Source: Pandoraea pulmonicola
GTDB taxonomy: Bacteria; Pseudomonadota; Gammaproteobacteria; Burkholderiales; Burkholderiaceae
Direction of reading: 5' to 3'
DNA: 64,000 nt
Assembly: GCF_000815105.2 (NCBI RefSeq)
Contig: NZ_CP010310.2
Span: 5,803,622-5,867,621 of the forward strand
Part shown: positions 1 to 9,588 of the stretch, piece by piece
Numbering within the stretch: position 1 is the stretch's first letter
Layout: each line of letters opens with the position of its first letter
Made by a program: the position numbers and the translations under genes
Notes under the pieces: generated by a model
Database searches by the model: none
The model's input: the letters and a program-made list of their open reading frames with translations, nothing else
Told to the model about the DNA's origin: nothing

Positions 1-41
1 GAAATTCCATCGAAATCGATTCTCTGGGGGAAAGGTCGCGA

Positions 42-57
42 CGGGGCACACGCCCCG
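42..57. terminator. Weak hairpin downstream of the substrate-binding protein gene
   Basis: CGGGGC (42-47) and GCCCCG (52-57) form a 6-bp stem with a 4-nt loop. It lies about 35 nt beyond the stop of the minus-strand gene. No clear T-run follows on the minus strand, so termination is doubtful. The stem could also be an RNA-stabilising element at the 3' end. Confidence 0.25.
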
Positions 58-92
58 CCGCTTTCGGTGCATTGCGTCAAGACTCGCGACGC

Positions 93-1292
93 TTACTTCA
101 GCTTGCAGGTCGATTCCGCTTCGGTCGTGAAGGCCTTCTCACCCGGGATCGTTGCCACGACCTTGTAGTAGTCCCACGGCGACTTCGAGTCCTTCTTCGA
201 CTTGACCTGCATCAGGTACATGTCGTGGACCATCGTGCCATCCTTTCGGATGTAGCCCTTGCTGAACATGTCGTCGATCTTGATCTTGTGCAACTGCTCC
301 ATGACCTTGTCGGCGTCGGTGGTGCCCGCGGCCTGCACGGCCTTCAGGTAGGTCATCGTCGCCGAGTAGTCGCCGGCCTGCAGGCTCGACGGCATCTTCT
401 TCATCTTGTCGAAGTAGCGCTTGGCGAAGGCGCGGGTCTTGTCGTCCTTGTCCCAGTACCAGCTGTCCGTCAGGTACATGCCTTCGGTGTTGTCCAGACC
501 CAGCGAGTGAATGTCGTTGATGAACACGAGCAGACCGGCGATCTGCATCTTGCCCTTGATGCCGAATTCCTTCGCCGCCTTGATCGCGTTGATCGTGTCG
601 CCGCCGGCGTTGGCCAGACCCAGCACTTGCGCGCCGGACGACTGCGCCTGCAGCAGATACGACGAGAAGTCCGATGCCGAGAGCGGGTGACGCACCTGGC
701 CCTTGACCGTGCCGCCGTTGGCCTTGACCACGTCGGCGGTGGCCTTCTCGAGCGCGTGACCGAAGGCGTAGTCGGCCGTCAGGAAGAACCACGACTTGCC
801 GCCGGCCTTCACCACGGCCGAGCCGGTGCCGCGCGCGAGCGCGACGGTATCGTACGCGTAGTGCACGCCGTACGGCTGGCACTGGTCGTTGGTGAGCGCG
901 TCGGAGCCGGCGCCCACGTTGATGTAGACCTTCTTCTTCTCGGCGGAAACCTTGTTCATGGCCAGGCCGGTGCCCGAGTTGGTGCCGCCGATGAGCATGT
1001 CCACGCCACCGCGGTCGAACCATTCGCGCGCCTTCGACGCAGCCACGTCGGCCTTGTTCTGGTGATCGGCCGTCACCAGTTCGACCGGCTTGCCGAGCAC
1101 CTTGCCGCCGAAGTCGGCGATGGCCATCTTGATGGCTTCCGCGCCGCCCTGGCCGTCGATGTCGGTGTACAGGCCCGACATGTCGGTAATGAAGCCGATC
1201 TTCACCGTATTTCCATCGGCATGGGCCTGCGAGGCCATTGCCGCAAAACCGAACGCAGCCGCAACGGCCAACGCCTTCATCCGCATCGTCAT
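93..1292 (-). CDS. ABC transporter substrate-binding protein, branched-chain amino acid (LivK) type
   Basis: Periplasmic ligand-binding protein of 399 residues expected to deliver a branched-chain amino acid, amide or related solute to an inner-membrane ABC importer. The start at 1292 is chosen because AAGGAGA lies 7 nt upstream and the protein then begins with a typical signal peptide (MTMRMKALAVAAA, cleavage after SQAHA near residue 24). The mature start (NTVKIGFITDMSGLYTDIDG) is the type I periplasmic binding-fold signature of this family. It is the last gene of livG-livF-SBP on the minus strand, about 70 nt after livF. The ligand cannot be told from sequence, and aromatic acids, urea or short amides are possible. 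Confidence 0.9.
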   Translation of the reverse strand: MTMRMKALAVAAAFGFAAMASQAHADGNTVKIGFITDMSGLYTDIDGQGGAEAIKMAIADFGGKVLGKPVELVTADHQNKADVAASKAREWFDRGGVDMLIGGTNSGTGLAMNKVSAEKKKVYINVGAGSDALTNDQCQPYGVHYAYDTVALARGTGSAVVKAGGKSWFFLTADYAFGHALEKATADVVKANGGTVKGQVRHPLSASDFSSYLLQAQSSGAQVLGLANAGGDTINAIKAAKEFGIKGKMQIAGLLVFINDIHSLGLDNTEGMYLTDSWYWDKDDKTRAFAKRYFDKMKKMPSSLQAGDYSATMTYLKAVQAAGTTDADKVMEQLHKIKIDDMFSKGYIRKDGTMVHDMYLMQVKSKKDSKSPWDYYKVVATIPGEKAFTTEAESTCKLK

Positions 1293-1362
1293 CTTCGTCT
1301 CCTTCGTGGATTTGATCGCCTGGGTCCATCGCCCGGAACGGACGCGCTCCGGGTAGCTCACC

Positions 1363-2136
1363 TCATACGCCCAACAACTCGTGCAGCACCGGCATCTTCG
1401 TTTCCAGCTCCGGAGCGCCGAAGCGCTCCACGATCTTGCCGTGCTCCATCACATAGAAGCGATCGGCAAGCGGGGCCGCAAAACGGAAATTCTGTTCCAC
1501 CATCACGATGGTGTAGCCACGCGCCTTGAGCGTGGTGATCATGCGCGCGAGCGTCTGCACGATCACCGGCGCGAGGCCTTCGGAGATTTCGTCGAGCAGC
1601 AGCAGGTTCGCGCCCGTGCGCAGAATGCGCGCCACGGCCAGCATCTGTTGCTCGCCGCCGGACAGGCGCGTGCCTTGGCTGTGACGTCGCTCCTTGAGGT
1701 TCGGGAACATGTCGTAGATCTCTTCGAGCGACATGCCGCGTCCGCCGTCCTCGCGACGATTGCCGCTCATGCCGATGTACGGCGGCAGCAACAGGTTCTC
1801 CTCGCACGACAGGCTGGCGAAGATGCCTCGCTCTTCCGGGCAGTAGCCCACGCCGTGATGCGCGACCTTGTAGGTCGGCAGATGAATGGTTTCCTCGCCC
1901 GCGATGCGAATCGAGCCCTGGCGCTGGCCGGTCAGCCCCATGATCGCGCGCAGCGTGGTGGTGCGACCGGCGCCGTTGCGTCCGAGCAGCGTGACGACTT
2001 CGCCGCGCCCGACGGTCAGATCCACCCCATGCAGGATGTGCGATTCGCCGTACCAGGCCTGCAGCCCTTCGACTTCCAGTGCCGGCACGTTGCTGCCACC
2101 CTTGCCCGCGCCACTGCCGTTGCCATTACCGTACAT
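1363..2136 (-). CDS. livF: Branched-chain amino acid ABC transporter ATP-binding protein LivF-like
   Basis: One of the two ATPase subunits of a LivFGHMK-type importer, 257 residues from an ATG at 2136 preceded by GAGGA. A GTG at 2148 overlapping the livG stop (GTGA) is an alternative start. The signature loop (LSGGEQQMLAVARIL) and Walker B (LLLLDEISEGLAP) are intact. The Walker A loop reads GRNGAGRTT, with Arg where Lys is usual. I believe this substitution occurs in other LivF-type proteins, so it is not by itself a sign of inactivity. The gene lies in a tight operon between livG and the substrate-binding protein. Confidence 0.92.
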   Translation of the reverse strand: MYGNGNGSGAGKGGSNVPALEVEGLQAWYGESHILHGVDLTVGRGEVVTLLGRNGAGRTTTLRAIMGLTGQRQGSIRIAGEETIHLPTYKVAHHGVGYCPEERGIFASLSCEENLLLPPYIGMSGNRREDGGRGMSLEEIYDMFPNLKERRHSQGTRLSGGEQQMLAVARILRTGANLLLLDEISEGLAPVIVQTLARMITTLKARGYTIVMVEQNFRFAAPLADRFYVMEHGKIVERFGAPELETKMPVLHELLGV

Positions 2137-2144
2137 AGACGTCC

Positions 2145-2924
2145 TCACCCGTGGGCTCCCTGCAGTTCGCCGTCCGCAGTGCCCATGTAGGCCTCCATGA
2201 CCTGCGGATTCTTCGAGACTTCGTGATACGGGCCTTCCGCGAGCACTTCGCCGCGCTGGAGCACGGTGATGGTGTCGGAGATGCCGGCGATCACGTTCAT
2301 GTTGTGCTCGACCATGAGGATCGTGCGACCCGCCGACACTTTCTTGATGAGCGCGGTCACGCGATCGACGTCTTCGTGGCCCATGCCTTGTGTGGGCTCG
2401 TCGAGCAACATCAGTTCGGGCTCCATAGCAAGTGTGGTGGCGATTTCCAGCGCGCGTTTGCGGCCGTACGGCAGTTCCACGGTAAGCGTATGGGCGAATT
2501 CGGTGAGTCCCACTTCGGCGAGCAGTTCCATCGCGCGGGCGTCGAGCTGGCGAAGCGAGCGGCTGCTGCGCCAGAAGTGGAACGCGGTGCCCAGGTTGCG
2601 CTGCAGACCGATGCGCACGTTCTCGAGCACGGTGAGGTGCGGGAACACGGCGGAGATCTGGAACGAGCGGATGATGCCGCGTCGCGCGATCTGCGCGGGC
2701 GCTTCGCGGGTAATGTCTTCACCGTTGAAGGAGATCGTCCCGGCGCTGGGCACGAGAAATTTCGTGAGCAGGTTGAAGCAGGTGGTCTTGCCCGCGCCGT
2801 TCGGGCCGATGAGTGCATGAATGGTGCCGCGCGCGACGCGCAGGTCGACCCCGTTCACGGCGGTGAAGCCGCGGAACTCTTTCGTGAGTCCACGGGTTTC
2901 GAGGATGTAATCGTTGTTCGCCAT
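2145..2924 (-). CDS. livG: Branched-chain amino acid ABC transporter ATP-binding protein LivG-like
   Basis: Second ATPase subunit of the same importer, 259 residues from ATG 2924 (MANNDYILETRGLTKEF). In-frame starts up to 2978 would add an 18-residue extension, and the AGGAG just before 2924 sits closer than usual, so the start is uncertain. Walker A GPNGAGKTT, a LivG-type PYGRKRALEIATTLA signature region and Walker B LMLLDEPTQGMGHED are present. The C-terminal tail with an acidic/glycine end is typical of LivG. It is the first gene of the minus-strand set; its stop overlaps the possible GTG start of livF. The permease genes livH and livM are not in the window and may lie left of base 1. Confidence 0.92.
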   Translation of the reverse strand: MANNDYILETRGLTKEFRGFTAVNGVDLRVARGTIHALIGPNGAGKTTCFNLLTKFLVPSAGTISFNGEDITREAPAQIARRGIIRSFQISAVFPHLTVLENVRIGLQRNLGTAFHFWRSSRSLRQLDARAMELLAEVGLTEFAHTLTVELPYGRKRALEIATTLAMEPELMLLDEPTQGMGHEDVDRVTALIKKVSAGRTILMVEHNMNVIAGISDTITVLQRGEVLAEGPYHEVSKNPQVMEAYMGTADGELQGAHG

Positions 2925-3435
2925 GTCTCCTGCCACATTCCTGGTTAGCGGTGCGCCCGGCACCATCGTCTGTGACAACCGCGAGGCAGCCGAACGACGC
3001 TATGGTTTACGTCCTCCGCGAAATACCCCGCGTCCCGCGTGATGCGCCGAATTCTTGGTTCGTTCGCACATAGGGAAACGTTATTGTGTGTGGTTTGCTG
3101 CAACGCGATCATTGGGATTTGCACTAGGCTTCCCAACCCTCGAAACGCGCATGCCCGCACGCGTTCGAGAACGTTCGGTCACATCGTGCGGGCGTGCTCA
3201 CAGCCCTTATGGGGCAAGGCTTTTGCGGCACATGCAAATGTACGGACGACGGCCCTTAACAGCGCCGCGAGAACCGTTTGCGCAACCGACATTAGGTATT
3301 ACTACGTAAGTTTCATTGGGAGAAATCTGGGAATCCGGAAAAGCGGAAATCGGAATTTCTTCAAACCCGGTTGTCTCGAATCATGAAAGGATGGTCTCGG
3401 CCGAGGCGCCATTCGCCTTGAACCAGGAAACTGTC
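2925..3435. other. Intergenic region between livG and the exporter leader
   Basis: About 510 bases between divergently oriented genes. It is visibly richer in A+T than the flanking coding DNA (for example around 3055-3110 and 3290-3370), which fits two divergent promoters. No protein-like ORF, RNA gene or long inverted repeat was recognised. No operator could be assigned. Confidence 0.5.
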
Positions 3436-3549
3436 ATGAAAGAGAGCAACCACGGCTCTTTGTGGGCGCAAGGTACTGGACAGGCGATGAACCCGATCCG
3501 GCGCGTGGCGCCGCTCTGTCCCGACAATCGTAACGGAACGTTGCCATGA
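3436..3549 (+). CDS. Possible 37-residue leader ORF coupled to the exporter gene
   Basis: A short ORF begins at ATG 3436 with AGGAAA seven nucleotides upstream. It ends at TGA 3547-3549, so its stop overlaps the exporter start codon at 3546 as ATGA. This is the classic arrangement for translational coupling. The peptide (MKESNHGSLWAQGTGQAMN...) has no recognised family and could be chance coding in a 5' leader. No attenuator hairpin or resistance-type stalling motif was identified. The arrangement is seen in the sequence; the function is inference. Confidence 0.3.
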   Translation: MKESNHGSLWAQGTGQAMNPIRRVAPLCPDNRNGTLP

Positions 3550-4772
3550 GCACCGTCGGCAAACGCCCAGGCGAACCGCCCATGACGCCCGCCGCCGCCA
3601 TCATTCTGACGAGCGCGCTTACCGCCCTCAGTGCGCTTCCCCTCGATGTCATGCTGCCCTCGTTCGCCTCTATCGCGAACCGATACGAAACCGGTGTCGA
3701 CTCCGTCGCGTCGCTCGTGGGGTACTTCGCGATGAGTTTCTCGCTCCTACAGCTCTTCGTCGGCCCTCTGTCCGACCGTTTCGGACGCAGGCTCGTGCTG
3801 GTCACGGGATTGGTCATTGCATCCATAGGCGCCATCGGCGGCGCGCTGGCGCCGACTTACGCATCGCATGTGGCATTCCGTCTGCTTCAGGCTCTGGGAT
3901 GTTCATGCTTCGTGCTCGCTCAGGCGATCATTCAGGATACCTTTCCGGGGGGCACCGGGCTCCGCGCCAGAATCGTAAACGTCACCTTCGGTGGCCTTTG
4001 CATCGCGTGCTCACCGCTTCTTGGCGCCGTACTTGAGGAACACTTCGGGTGGCAGGCAAGTTTCTGGTTATTTGCCGCGATTGCCACCAGCGTCTGGATT
4101 TATGCGGCACGGCATCTGAACGACCTTGCTCGCGCTCCCACCATGAGCCTTGCCAAATGCATGCGGCTCTATCTCGCTCTGGCTACCCATCGAACTTTTC
4201 TCTGCTATACGTTTCTCGGTGCCATCGCCTTTGCCTGTCACTTCGCCTTCGTCATCCTGTCACCGAGCCTATTTGTCGAAGCGCTTGGATATAGCCCGTA
4301 CGAATACGCCAACGTGCTCCTCCTGTATGGCGCCATTTACCTGCTGGGCGGTTTCGTCGCGGATCGGATGTCCAAGCGAGTCACTGTCAGAAGGCAGATC
4401 CAACTGGGCATCGCATTGTTGGGGGCGGCGAGTATGGCGATGATCGGACTTTACGTCTGGCTCGGAGATCATCTGGCCACCGCGATCGCACCCATGGCGC
4501 TGGCAACGCTGGGGACAACACTCATACGCCCCGCAGCAGCAACGCTCGCGATGGAGGTCTTCGAGTCATACGCAGGCACCGCGGCGGCGGCGGTCGGCGC
4601 CATTCGCTTCTTCATGGCAGGCGTCCTTAGCGTCGGGCTCTCCACCGTCGCGTTGTCGAAGTTCCTCGCGCTTGCGGCCTTGCTTCTCTGCGCATCGGCA
4701 ATTTGCACTTTCATTCGTCGAGGCGAACGCCCCACGGTTTCGCCGTCGCGACAGCCCGAACGTCGGGCATGA
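3546..4772 (+). CDS. MFS multidrug exporter, Bcr/CflA-like
   Basis: A 408-residue, 12-helix major facilitator of the drug:H+ antiporter-1 type, expected to export small hydrophobic drugs or metabolites across the inner membrane. Near residues 20-45 it carries the Bcr/CflA-type helix-1 motif (SALPLDVMLPSFASIA). The MFS loop 2-3 motif GPLSDRFGRRLVL follows, with a helix-4 segment RLLQALGCSCFVLAQAIIQD. It stands alone on the plus strand, divergent from livG and convergent with the GMC oxidoreductase gene. The substrate is unknown. The start could also be ATG 3582. Confidence 0.85.
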   Translation: MSTVGKRPGEPPMTPAAAIILTSALTALSALPLDVMLPSFASIANRYETGVDSVASLVGYFAMSFSLLQLFVGPLSDRFGRRLVLVTGLVIASIGAIGGALAPTYASHVAFRLLQALGCSCFVLAQAIIQDTFPGGTGLRARIVNVTFGGLCIACSPLLGAVLEEHFGWQASFWLFAAIATSVWIYAARHLNDLARAPTMSLAKCMRLYLALATHRTFLCYTFLGAIAFACHFAFVILSPSLFVEALGYSPYEYANVLLLYGAIYLLGGFVADRMSKRVTVRRQIQLGIALLGAASMAMIGLYVWLGDHLATAIAPMALATLGTTLIRPAAATLAMEVFESYAGTAAAAVGAIRFFMAGVLSVGLSTVALSKFLALAALLLCASAICTFIRRGERPTVSPSRQPERRA

Positions 4773-4866
4773 GTATCGACGAGGCGCGACTCTATCAATG
4801 CTCGCGTTATCAAGAAACCGATACTCCCAACCTTCTCCGAAAGTCCCTGCCCATTCCGCCAACCCG

Positions 4867-6498
4867 TCACCCTGACTTACGCGCCGCCCGAATCATGTCG
4901 CTCGCCCGCTCGGCAATCATGATCGTCGGCGAGTTGGTGTTGCCCGAAGTAATCACCGGCATGACGGATGCGTCGACCACGCGCAGGTTCTGCACGCCGC
5001 GCACGCGAAGCTGGGCGTCGACCACCGCGGCGCGATCGTCCGCCCGCCCCATGCGACACGTGCCGACCGGGTGGAAGATGGTCGTGCCGATGTCGCCCGC
5101 CGCTCGCATCAGTTCTTCGTCGCTCTGGTACGACGGCCCCGGCAAATACTCGCGCGGCTCGTAGCGCGCGAACGCCGGCGCGCCCACGATGCGACGCGTG
5201 AGCTTGATCGCATCCGCCGCGACCCGCCGATCGTCTTCCGTCGACAGATAACGCGGCGCAATCGCCGGCGCCACGCGCACGTCCGGCGACGTCAGATGCA
5301 CACTGCCGCGCGACGTCGGTCGCAAATTGCACACCGACGCCGTGAACGCATTGAATTTGTGCAGCGGCTCGCCAAACCGATCGAGCGACAGCGGCTGCAC
5401 GTGATATTCGAGATCGGGCCGCGCCACGTCGTCGCGGCTGCGCGCGAACGCCCCCATCTGCGACGGCGCCATGCTCATCGGCCCGCGTTGCGCGAACGCA
5501 TACTGCATCCCGATCATCAGCTTGCCCACCAGACTGTTGGCGCTCAAGTTCAGCGTCTTCGCACCGCGCAGTTTGTACACCGTACGCAACTGCAGATGAT
5601 CCTGCAGGTTCTCGCCCACGCCCGGCAAATCCGACACGACGTCGATCCCCAATCCGCGCAACCGTTCGCCGTCGCCGATCCCCGACACCTCCAGCAAATG
5701 CGGCGAGTTCACCGCGCCCGCCGCGAGAATCACCTCCGCCCGCGCTAGCGCCGTGAAATCCTCATTCCCGCCGCGATACGCCACGCCGATGCAACGCGTC
5801 CCCTCGAACAGGAGACGGCTCACGCTCGCCCCCGTGACGGTCGTCAGGTTCGGCCGCTGCATGGCCGGGCGCAAGAACCCTTTCGCCGCACTCCAGCGCA
5901 CCCCACGCCGCTGATTCACTTCGAAATAGCCGATGCCGAAGTTGTCGCCGCGATTGAAGTCGTCCGTCTTCGGAATGCCGATCTGCTCGGCGGCATCGGC
6001 GAACGAATCGAGCACGCGCCACGACAGGCGCTGTTTCTCGACGCGCCACTCGCCGCCGCTGCCGTGAAATTCCGTGCCACCCTTGTAGTGATCCTCGCTG
6101 CGCTTGAAAAGCGGCAGCACGTTGTCCCAGCGCCAGCTGTCGTCGCCGGCCACCTCGGCCCACACGTCGTAATCCTCGCGCTGACCGCGCATGTAGATCA
6201 TGCCGTTGATCGACGAGCTGCCCCCCAGCACCCGCCCGCGCGGATACGCCAGCGAGCGCCCGTTGAGACCGTCCTCCGCCTGCGTGCGATACAGCCAGTC
6301 GGTGCGTGGATTGCCGATGCAGTACAGATAGCCGACGGGGATGTGAATCCAGTGATAGTCGTCCTTGCCGCCCGCCTCGAGCAGCAGCACGTTGACGTCG
6401 GGGTCCTGCGTGAGCCGGTTGGCCAGCACACAGCCGGCCGAACCGGCCCCCACGATGATGTAGTCGAAGCTCTCCTGCTTTGCTGCCTGCTTGGTCAT
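4867..6498 (-). CDS. GMC-family FAD-dependent alcohol/choline dehydrogenase-like oxidoreductase
   Basis: Flavoprotein of 543 residues that oxidises an alcohol, passing electrons to a quinone or another acceptor. The FAD dinucleotide fold is at the N-terminus (YIIVGAGSAGCVLANRL), followed by the GMC signature around RGRVLGGSSSINGMIYMRG. The C-terminal domain holds the expected catalytic His (HPVGTCRMG) and His/Asn segment (SGNTNSPTIMIAERASD). ATG 6498 is chosen because the FAD fold begins directly after it; upstream in-frame sequence is basic and unlike a protein. It lies 172 bases downstream of mmsA on the same strand. It resembles BetA, but without a betaine-aldehyde partner it should not be called choline dehydrogenase. 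Confidence 0.88.
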   Translation of the reverse strand: MTKQAAKQESFDYIIVGAGSAGCVLANRLTQDPDVNVLLLEAGGKDDYHWIHIPVGYLYCIGNPRTDWLYRTQAEDGLNGRSLAYPRGRVLGGSSSINGMIYMRGQREDYDVWAEVAGDDSWRWDNVLPLFKRSEDHYKGGTEFHGSGGEWRVEKQRLSWRVLDSFADAAEQIGIPKTDDFNRGDNFGIGYFEVNQRRGVRWSAAKGFLRPAMQRPNLTTVTGASVSRLLFEGTRCIGVAYRGGNEDFTALARAEVILAAGAVNSPHLLEVSGIGDGERLRGLGIDVVSDLPGVGENLQDHLQLRTVYKLRGAKTLNLSANSLVGKLMIGMQYAFAQRGPMSMAPSQMGAFARSRDDVARPDLEYHVQPLSLDRFGEPLHKFNAFTASVCNLRPTSRGSVHLTSPDVRVAPAIAPRYLSTEDDRRVAADAIKLTRRIVGAPAFARYEPREYLPGPSYQSDEELMRAAGDIGTTIFHPVGTCRMGRADDRAAVVDAQLRVRGVQNLRVVDASVMPVITSGNTNSPTIMIAERASDMIRAARKSG

Positions 6499-6670
6499 TC
6501 CCGCATGTCTCCGTCGATGGCGCGGCACTCGCCAGGTGCAGTGCTCGCACCGGTGCGGCACCCGAGTGAGGTGGACTGTCGCCCCCTGCCCCGGGTTCAC
6601 TTTGTCGTCAGGCGCAAGGCCGCGGCGTGCTCGCCTGCTTCTCTTGTTCTCCCTCGACCGGCAGCTTCGC

Positions 6671-8179
6671 TTACTTCGCCACCGGCATGGTGAATTCCGC
6701 GCCCTTGGCAATGCTGTCCGGCCAACGCTGCATCACGCTCTTGAAACGCGTGTAGAAACGTATCCCCTCTTCGCCGTATGCATGATGATCGCCGAACAGC
6801 GAACGCTTCCAGCCGCCGAACGACTGCCATGCCATCGGCACCGGGATCGGCACGTTGATGCCGACCATGCCGATCTTCACCTGACGCGAGAAGGCTCGCG
6901 CCACCCCGCCGTCGCTCGTGAAACACGACACGCCGTTGCCATACTCGTGCGCGTTGACGAGCGAAATGGCCGACGCAAGATCGGGTACGCGCACGACCGC
7001 CAGCACCGGCCCGAAAATCTCCTCGCGGTAGATCGTCATTTCAGGCGTTACATGATCGAACAGCGTCCCGCCGAGGAAGAACCCCTGCTCGTGTCCCGGC
7101 ACCCGCAGGCCTCGTCCGTCGACCAACAGCTTCGCGCCAGCGCGCACGCCCTCGGCAATATAGCCTTCGATCTTCGCCTTGTGTGCACCCGTGACGACCG
7201 GCCCCATCTCCGAGGCATCGTCCTCGCCCGAGCCCACGCGCAATGCCTTCACGCGCGGCACCAGCGCATCGACCAGACGGTCCGCCACCTGACCGACCGC
7301 CACGGCGACCGATATGGCCATGCAGCGCTCGCCCGCCGATCCGTAAGCCGCGCCGATCAAGGCGTCGACCGCCTGGTCGAGATCGGCGTCCGGCATGACC
7401 ACGAGATGATTCTTCGCGCCGCCAAGCGCCTGCACGCGCTTGCCACGTCGCGTACCTTCCGTATGGATGTACTCGGCGATCGGCGTGGAGCCGACGAACG
7501 ACAATGCTTCGACGTCCGGATGCGCGAGCAGCGCATCGACCGCCACCTTGTCGCCCTGCACGACGTTGAACACGCCGTCCGGCAACCCTGCCTCGCGCAG
7601 CAACTCGGCAATCAGCAGGCTCGCGGACGGGTCGCGCTCGGACGGCTTGAGCACGAACGTGTTGCCGCAGGCGAGCGCCATCGGGAACATCCACATCGGC
7701 ACCATCGCCGGAAAGTTGAACGGCGTGATGCCCGCGCACACCCCGACAGGCTGACGCAAGTGCCAGTTGTCGATGCCGCCGCCAATGTTGTCGCTGTGCT
7801 TGCCCATGAGCAGATGCGGTGCGCCGCACGCATATTCCACGATCTCGATGCCGCGCGTGACTTCACCGCGCGCGTCCGAGAACACCTTGCCGTGCTCCCG
7901 CGTGATGAGGCGCGCGAGCGCGTCATGATGCTCGTCGAGCAATGCCTTGAAGCGAAAGAGCACGCGGGCGCGCTTGAGCGGCGCCGTCTCCGACCACGCC
8001 GGCAGTGCCGCCCTGGCTGCGGCAACGGCCGCGTTCACCTCCGCCGCGCCCGCCAGCGCCACGCGTGCGCTTACGCGGCCCTGCGCCGGATTGAAGACGT
8101 CGGCAAACCGGTCACTCTCGCCGGCGACAAGCCGGCCACCGATGAAGTGCTGCACCGTCGTAACATCAGCCTTACTCAT
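6671..8179 (-). CDS. mmsA: CoA-acylating methylmalonate-semialdehyde dehydrogenase
   Basis: Cytoplasmic NAD-dependent aldehyde dehydrogenase of 502 residues. It converts methylmalonate semialdehyde (valine catabolism) or malonate semialdehyde to propionyl-CoA or acetyl-CoA. The catalytic Cys is near residue 284 in GERCMA, a spelling typical of the CoA-acylating MmsA subfamily. The [19 protein letters not shown] substrate-channel motif and the C-terminal GWKRSLFGD segment are also present. Start at ATG 8179 with GGAGAG upstream. It is divergent from a LysR regulator at 8443, a plausible controller. The downstream GMC oxidoreductase could supply a semialdehyde, but that is inference. Confidence 0.93.
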   Translation of the reverse strand: MSKADVTTVQHFIGGRLVAGESDRFADVFNPAQGRVSARVALAGAAEVNAAVAAARAALPAWSETAPLKRARVLFRFKALLDEHHDALARLITREHGKVFSDARGEVTRGIEIVEYACGAPHLLMGKHSDNIGGGIDNWHLRQPVGVCAGITPFNFPAMVPMWMFPMALACGNTFVLKPSERDPSASLLIAELLREAGLPDGVFNVVQGDKVAVDALLAHPDVEALSFVGSTPIAEYIHTEGTRRGKRVQALGGAKNHLVVMPDADLDQAVDALIGAAYGSAGERCMAISVAVAVGQVADRLVDALVPRVKALRVGSGEDDASEMGPVVTGAHKAKIEGYIAEGVRAGAKLLVDGRGLRVPGHEQGFFLGGTLFDHVTPEMTIYREEIFGPVLAVVRVPDLASAISLVNAHEYGNGVSCFTSDGGVARAFSRQVKIGMVGINVPIPVPMAWQSFGGWKRSLFGDHHAYGEEGIRFYTRFKSVMQRWPDSIAKGAEFTMPVAK

Positions 8180-8442
8180 ATTCGTTGCTCTCCGAATGCT
8201 CGTCGCACGGCCCCTCTGGCCCGTATGTCTGTCATGGTGAATGGGTTCGGCACACGGCCGCCACATGCATTGCCAGCTTTGAATACCGGCCCCCGAGTCA
8301 ACACTGTGCGCCGCGATGATTGCAGAGCGTACTGCGGCATGGGCGCGCAATCCAATGAGAAATTATCAAAAGCAATATAAGATTCTCTTATGTTGCCTTT
8401 CCCGAGGAATGGCGCTGCCCCCCTCACATCGACGCAGACGGT

Positions 8443-9318
8443 ATGGAACTCGCCCATCTTCGCGCTTTCGTCGCGATCGCCCACGAGGGCAACCTCACGC
8501 GTGCGGCGCAGCGTCTGCACCTCACGCAGCCCGCCGTCAGTCTCCAGGTCAAGGCGCTGCAGGAAGCGCTGCGTCTCACGCTCTTCACCCGAACCGCGCA
8601 CGGCCTGACGCTCACACGCGACGCACAGGCGTTGCTACCGCTGGCCGAGCGAATGCTCGCCGCCTTCGGCGACTTCGAGCAGGCTGCCGTCGCGCTGCGC
8701 GAAACGGTGCGCGGCCGGCTTCGCATCGGCACCATCCTCGATCCGGAATTCACCCGCCTCGGCGCGTTCCTCAAACGACTGGTCGAGTCGTATCCGCAGA
8801 TCGAAACGGCGCTGCGTCACGGCATGTCCGGCTCCGTGCTGCAGGCGCTGGGGCGCGGCGAGCTCGACGTCGGTTTCTATCTCGGCAGCCCGGACCCCGA
8901 ACGCTTTCACGCCATCACGCTCACGCCGTTCTCGTATCAGGTGGTGGCGCCGGCGGGCTGGCGCGAGCGGGTCGCGCGGCGTGGTTGGCGCGAACTCGCC
9001 GCGCTGCCGTGGATCTGGACGCCACCCGAGTCGGCGCACCATCGCCTGCTGTCGGAGCGTTTCGGCACGCTCGGCGTGTCGCCGGTGAAAGTCGCGGAAG
9101 TGGATCAGGAGCCGTCGATGCTCGATCTGGTGAAGTCGGGCGTCGGCCTGTCGCTGGTGCGAGATTCCATCGCGCTGCGCGAAGCGCGCGCTCACGGTCT
9201 CGTGATCGCCGACGGCGTCGCCGTGCCGACCGAACTCACGTTCGTCACGCTGGCCTCGCGGCGCGACGAACCGGCCATTGCCGCCGCGCTGCAACTCGTG
9301 TCGGCGGTCTGGGCCTGA
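8443..9318 (+). CDS. LysR-family transcriptional regulator
   Basis: A 291-residue LysR protein with an N-terminal winged helix-turn-helix (MELAHLRAFVAIAHEGNLTRAAQRLHLTQ... region, residues 1-60) and a periplasmic-binding-like effector domain after residue 90 (GRLRIGTILDPEF). It is transcribed divergently from mmsA across a 263-base gap, the usual layout for a LysR regulator acting on its neighbour. The inducer is unknown, possibly a valine or beta-alanine catabolite. The ribosome binding site before 8443 is weak. Confidence 0.88.
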   Translation: MELAHLRAFVAIAHEGNLTRAAQRLHLTQPAVSLQVKALQEALRLTLFTRTAHGLTLTRDAQALLPLAERMLAAFGDFEQAAVALRETVRGRLRIGTILDPEFTRLGAFLKRLVESYPQIETALRHGMSGSVLQALGRGELDVGFYLGSPDPERFHAITLTPFSYQVVAPAGWRERVARRGWRELAALPWIWTPPESAHHRLLSERFGTLGVSPVKVAEVDQEPSMLDLVKSGVGLSLVRDSIALREARAHGLVIADGVAVPTELTFVTLASRRDEPAIAAALQLVSAVWA

Positions 9319-9588
9319 CACGTCGTCGGTCGACGTCGAACGCGAGCGCCATCCCGCGCCGGATTCATACATCGCACCTGCGTCAACGGGGAGCAACCGC
9401 AGCAACGCCTTCAGACGACTCGCCCGGGTCACGAATCCGGCGCATAATCCGAGGCTGCCAAGACCTTCGGCGTCGAAAGGTCCCTGCCCCGCAATTCATT
9501 CCCATGCAGCGACACTCCACGGAATGCGCTGCCATGCCGGATCGTCACGAAAGCTCTACTATTCAAGTCTCTCTACGAGGAGTCGATC

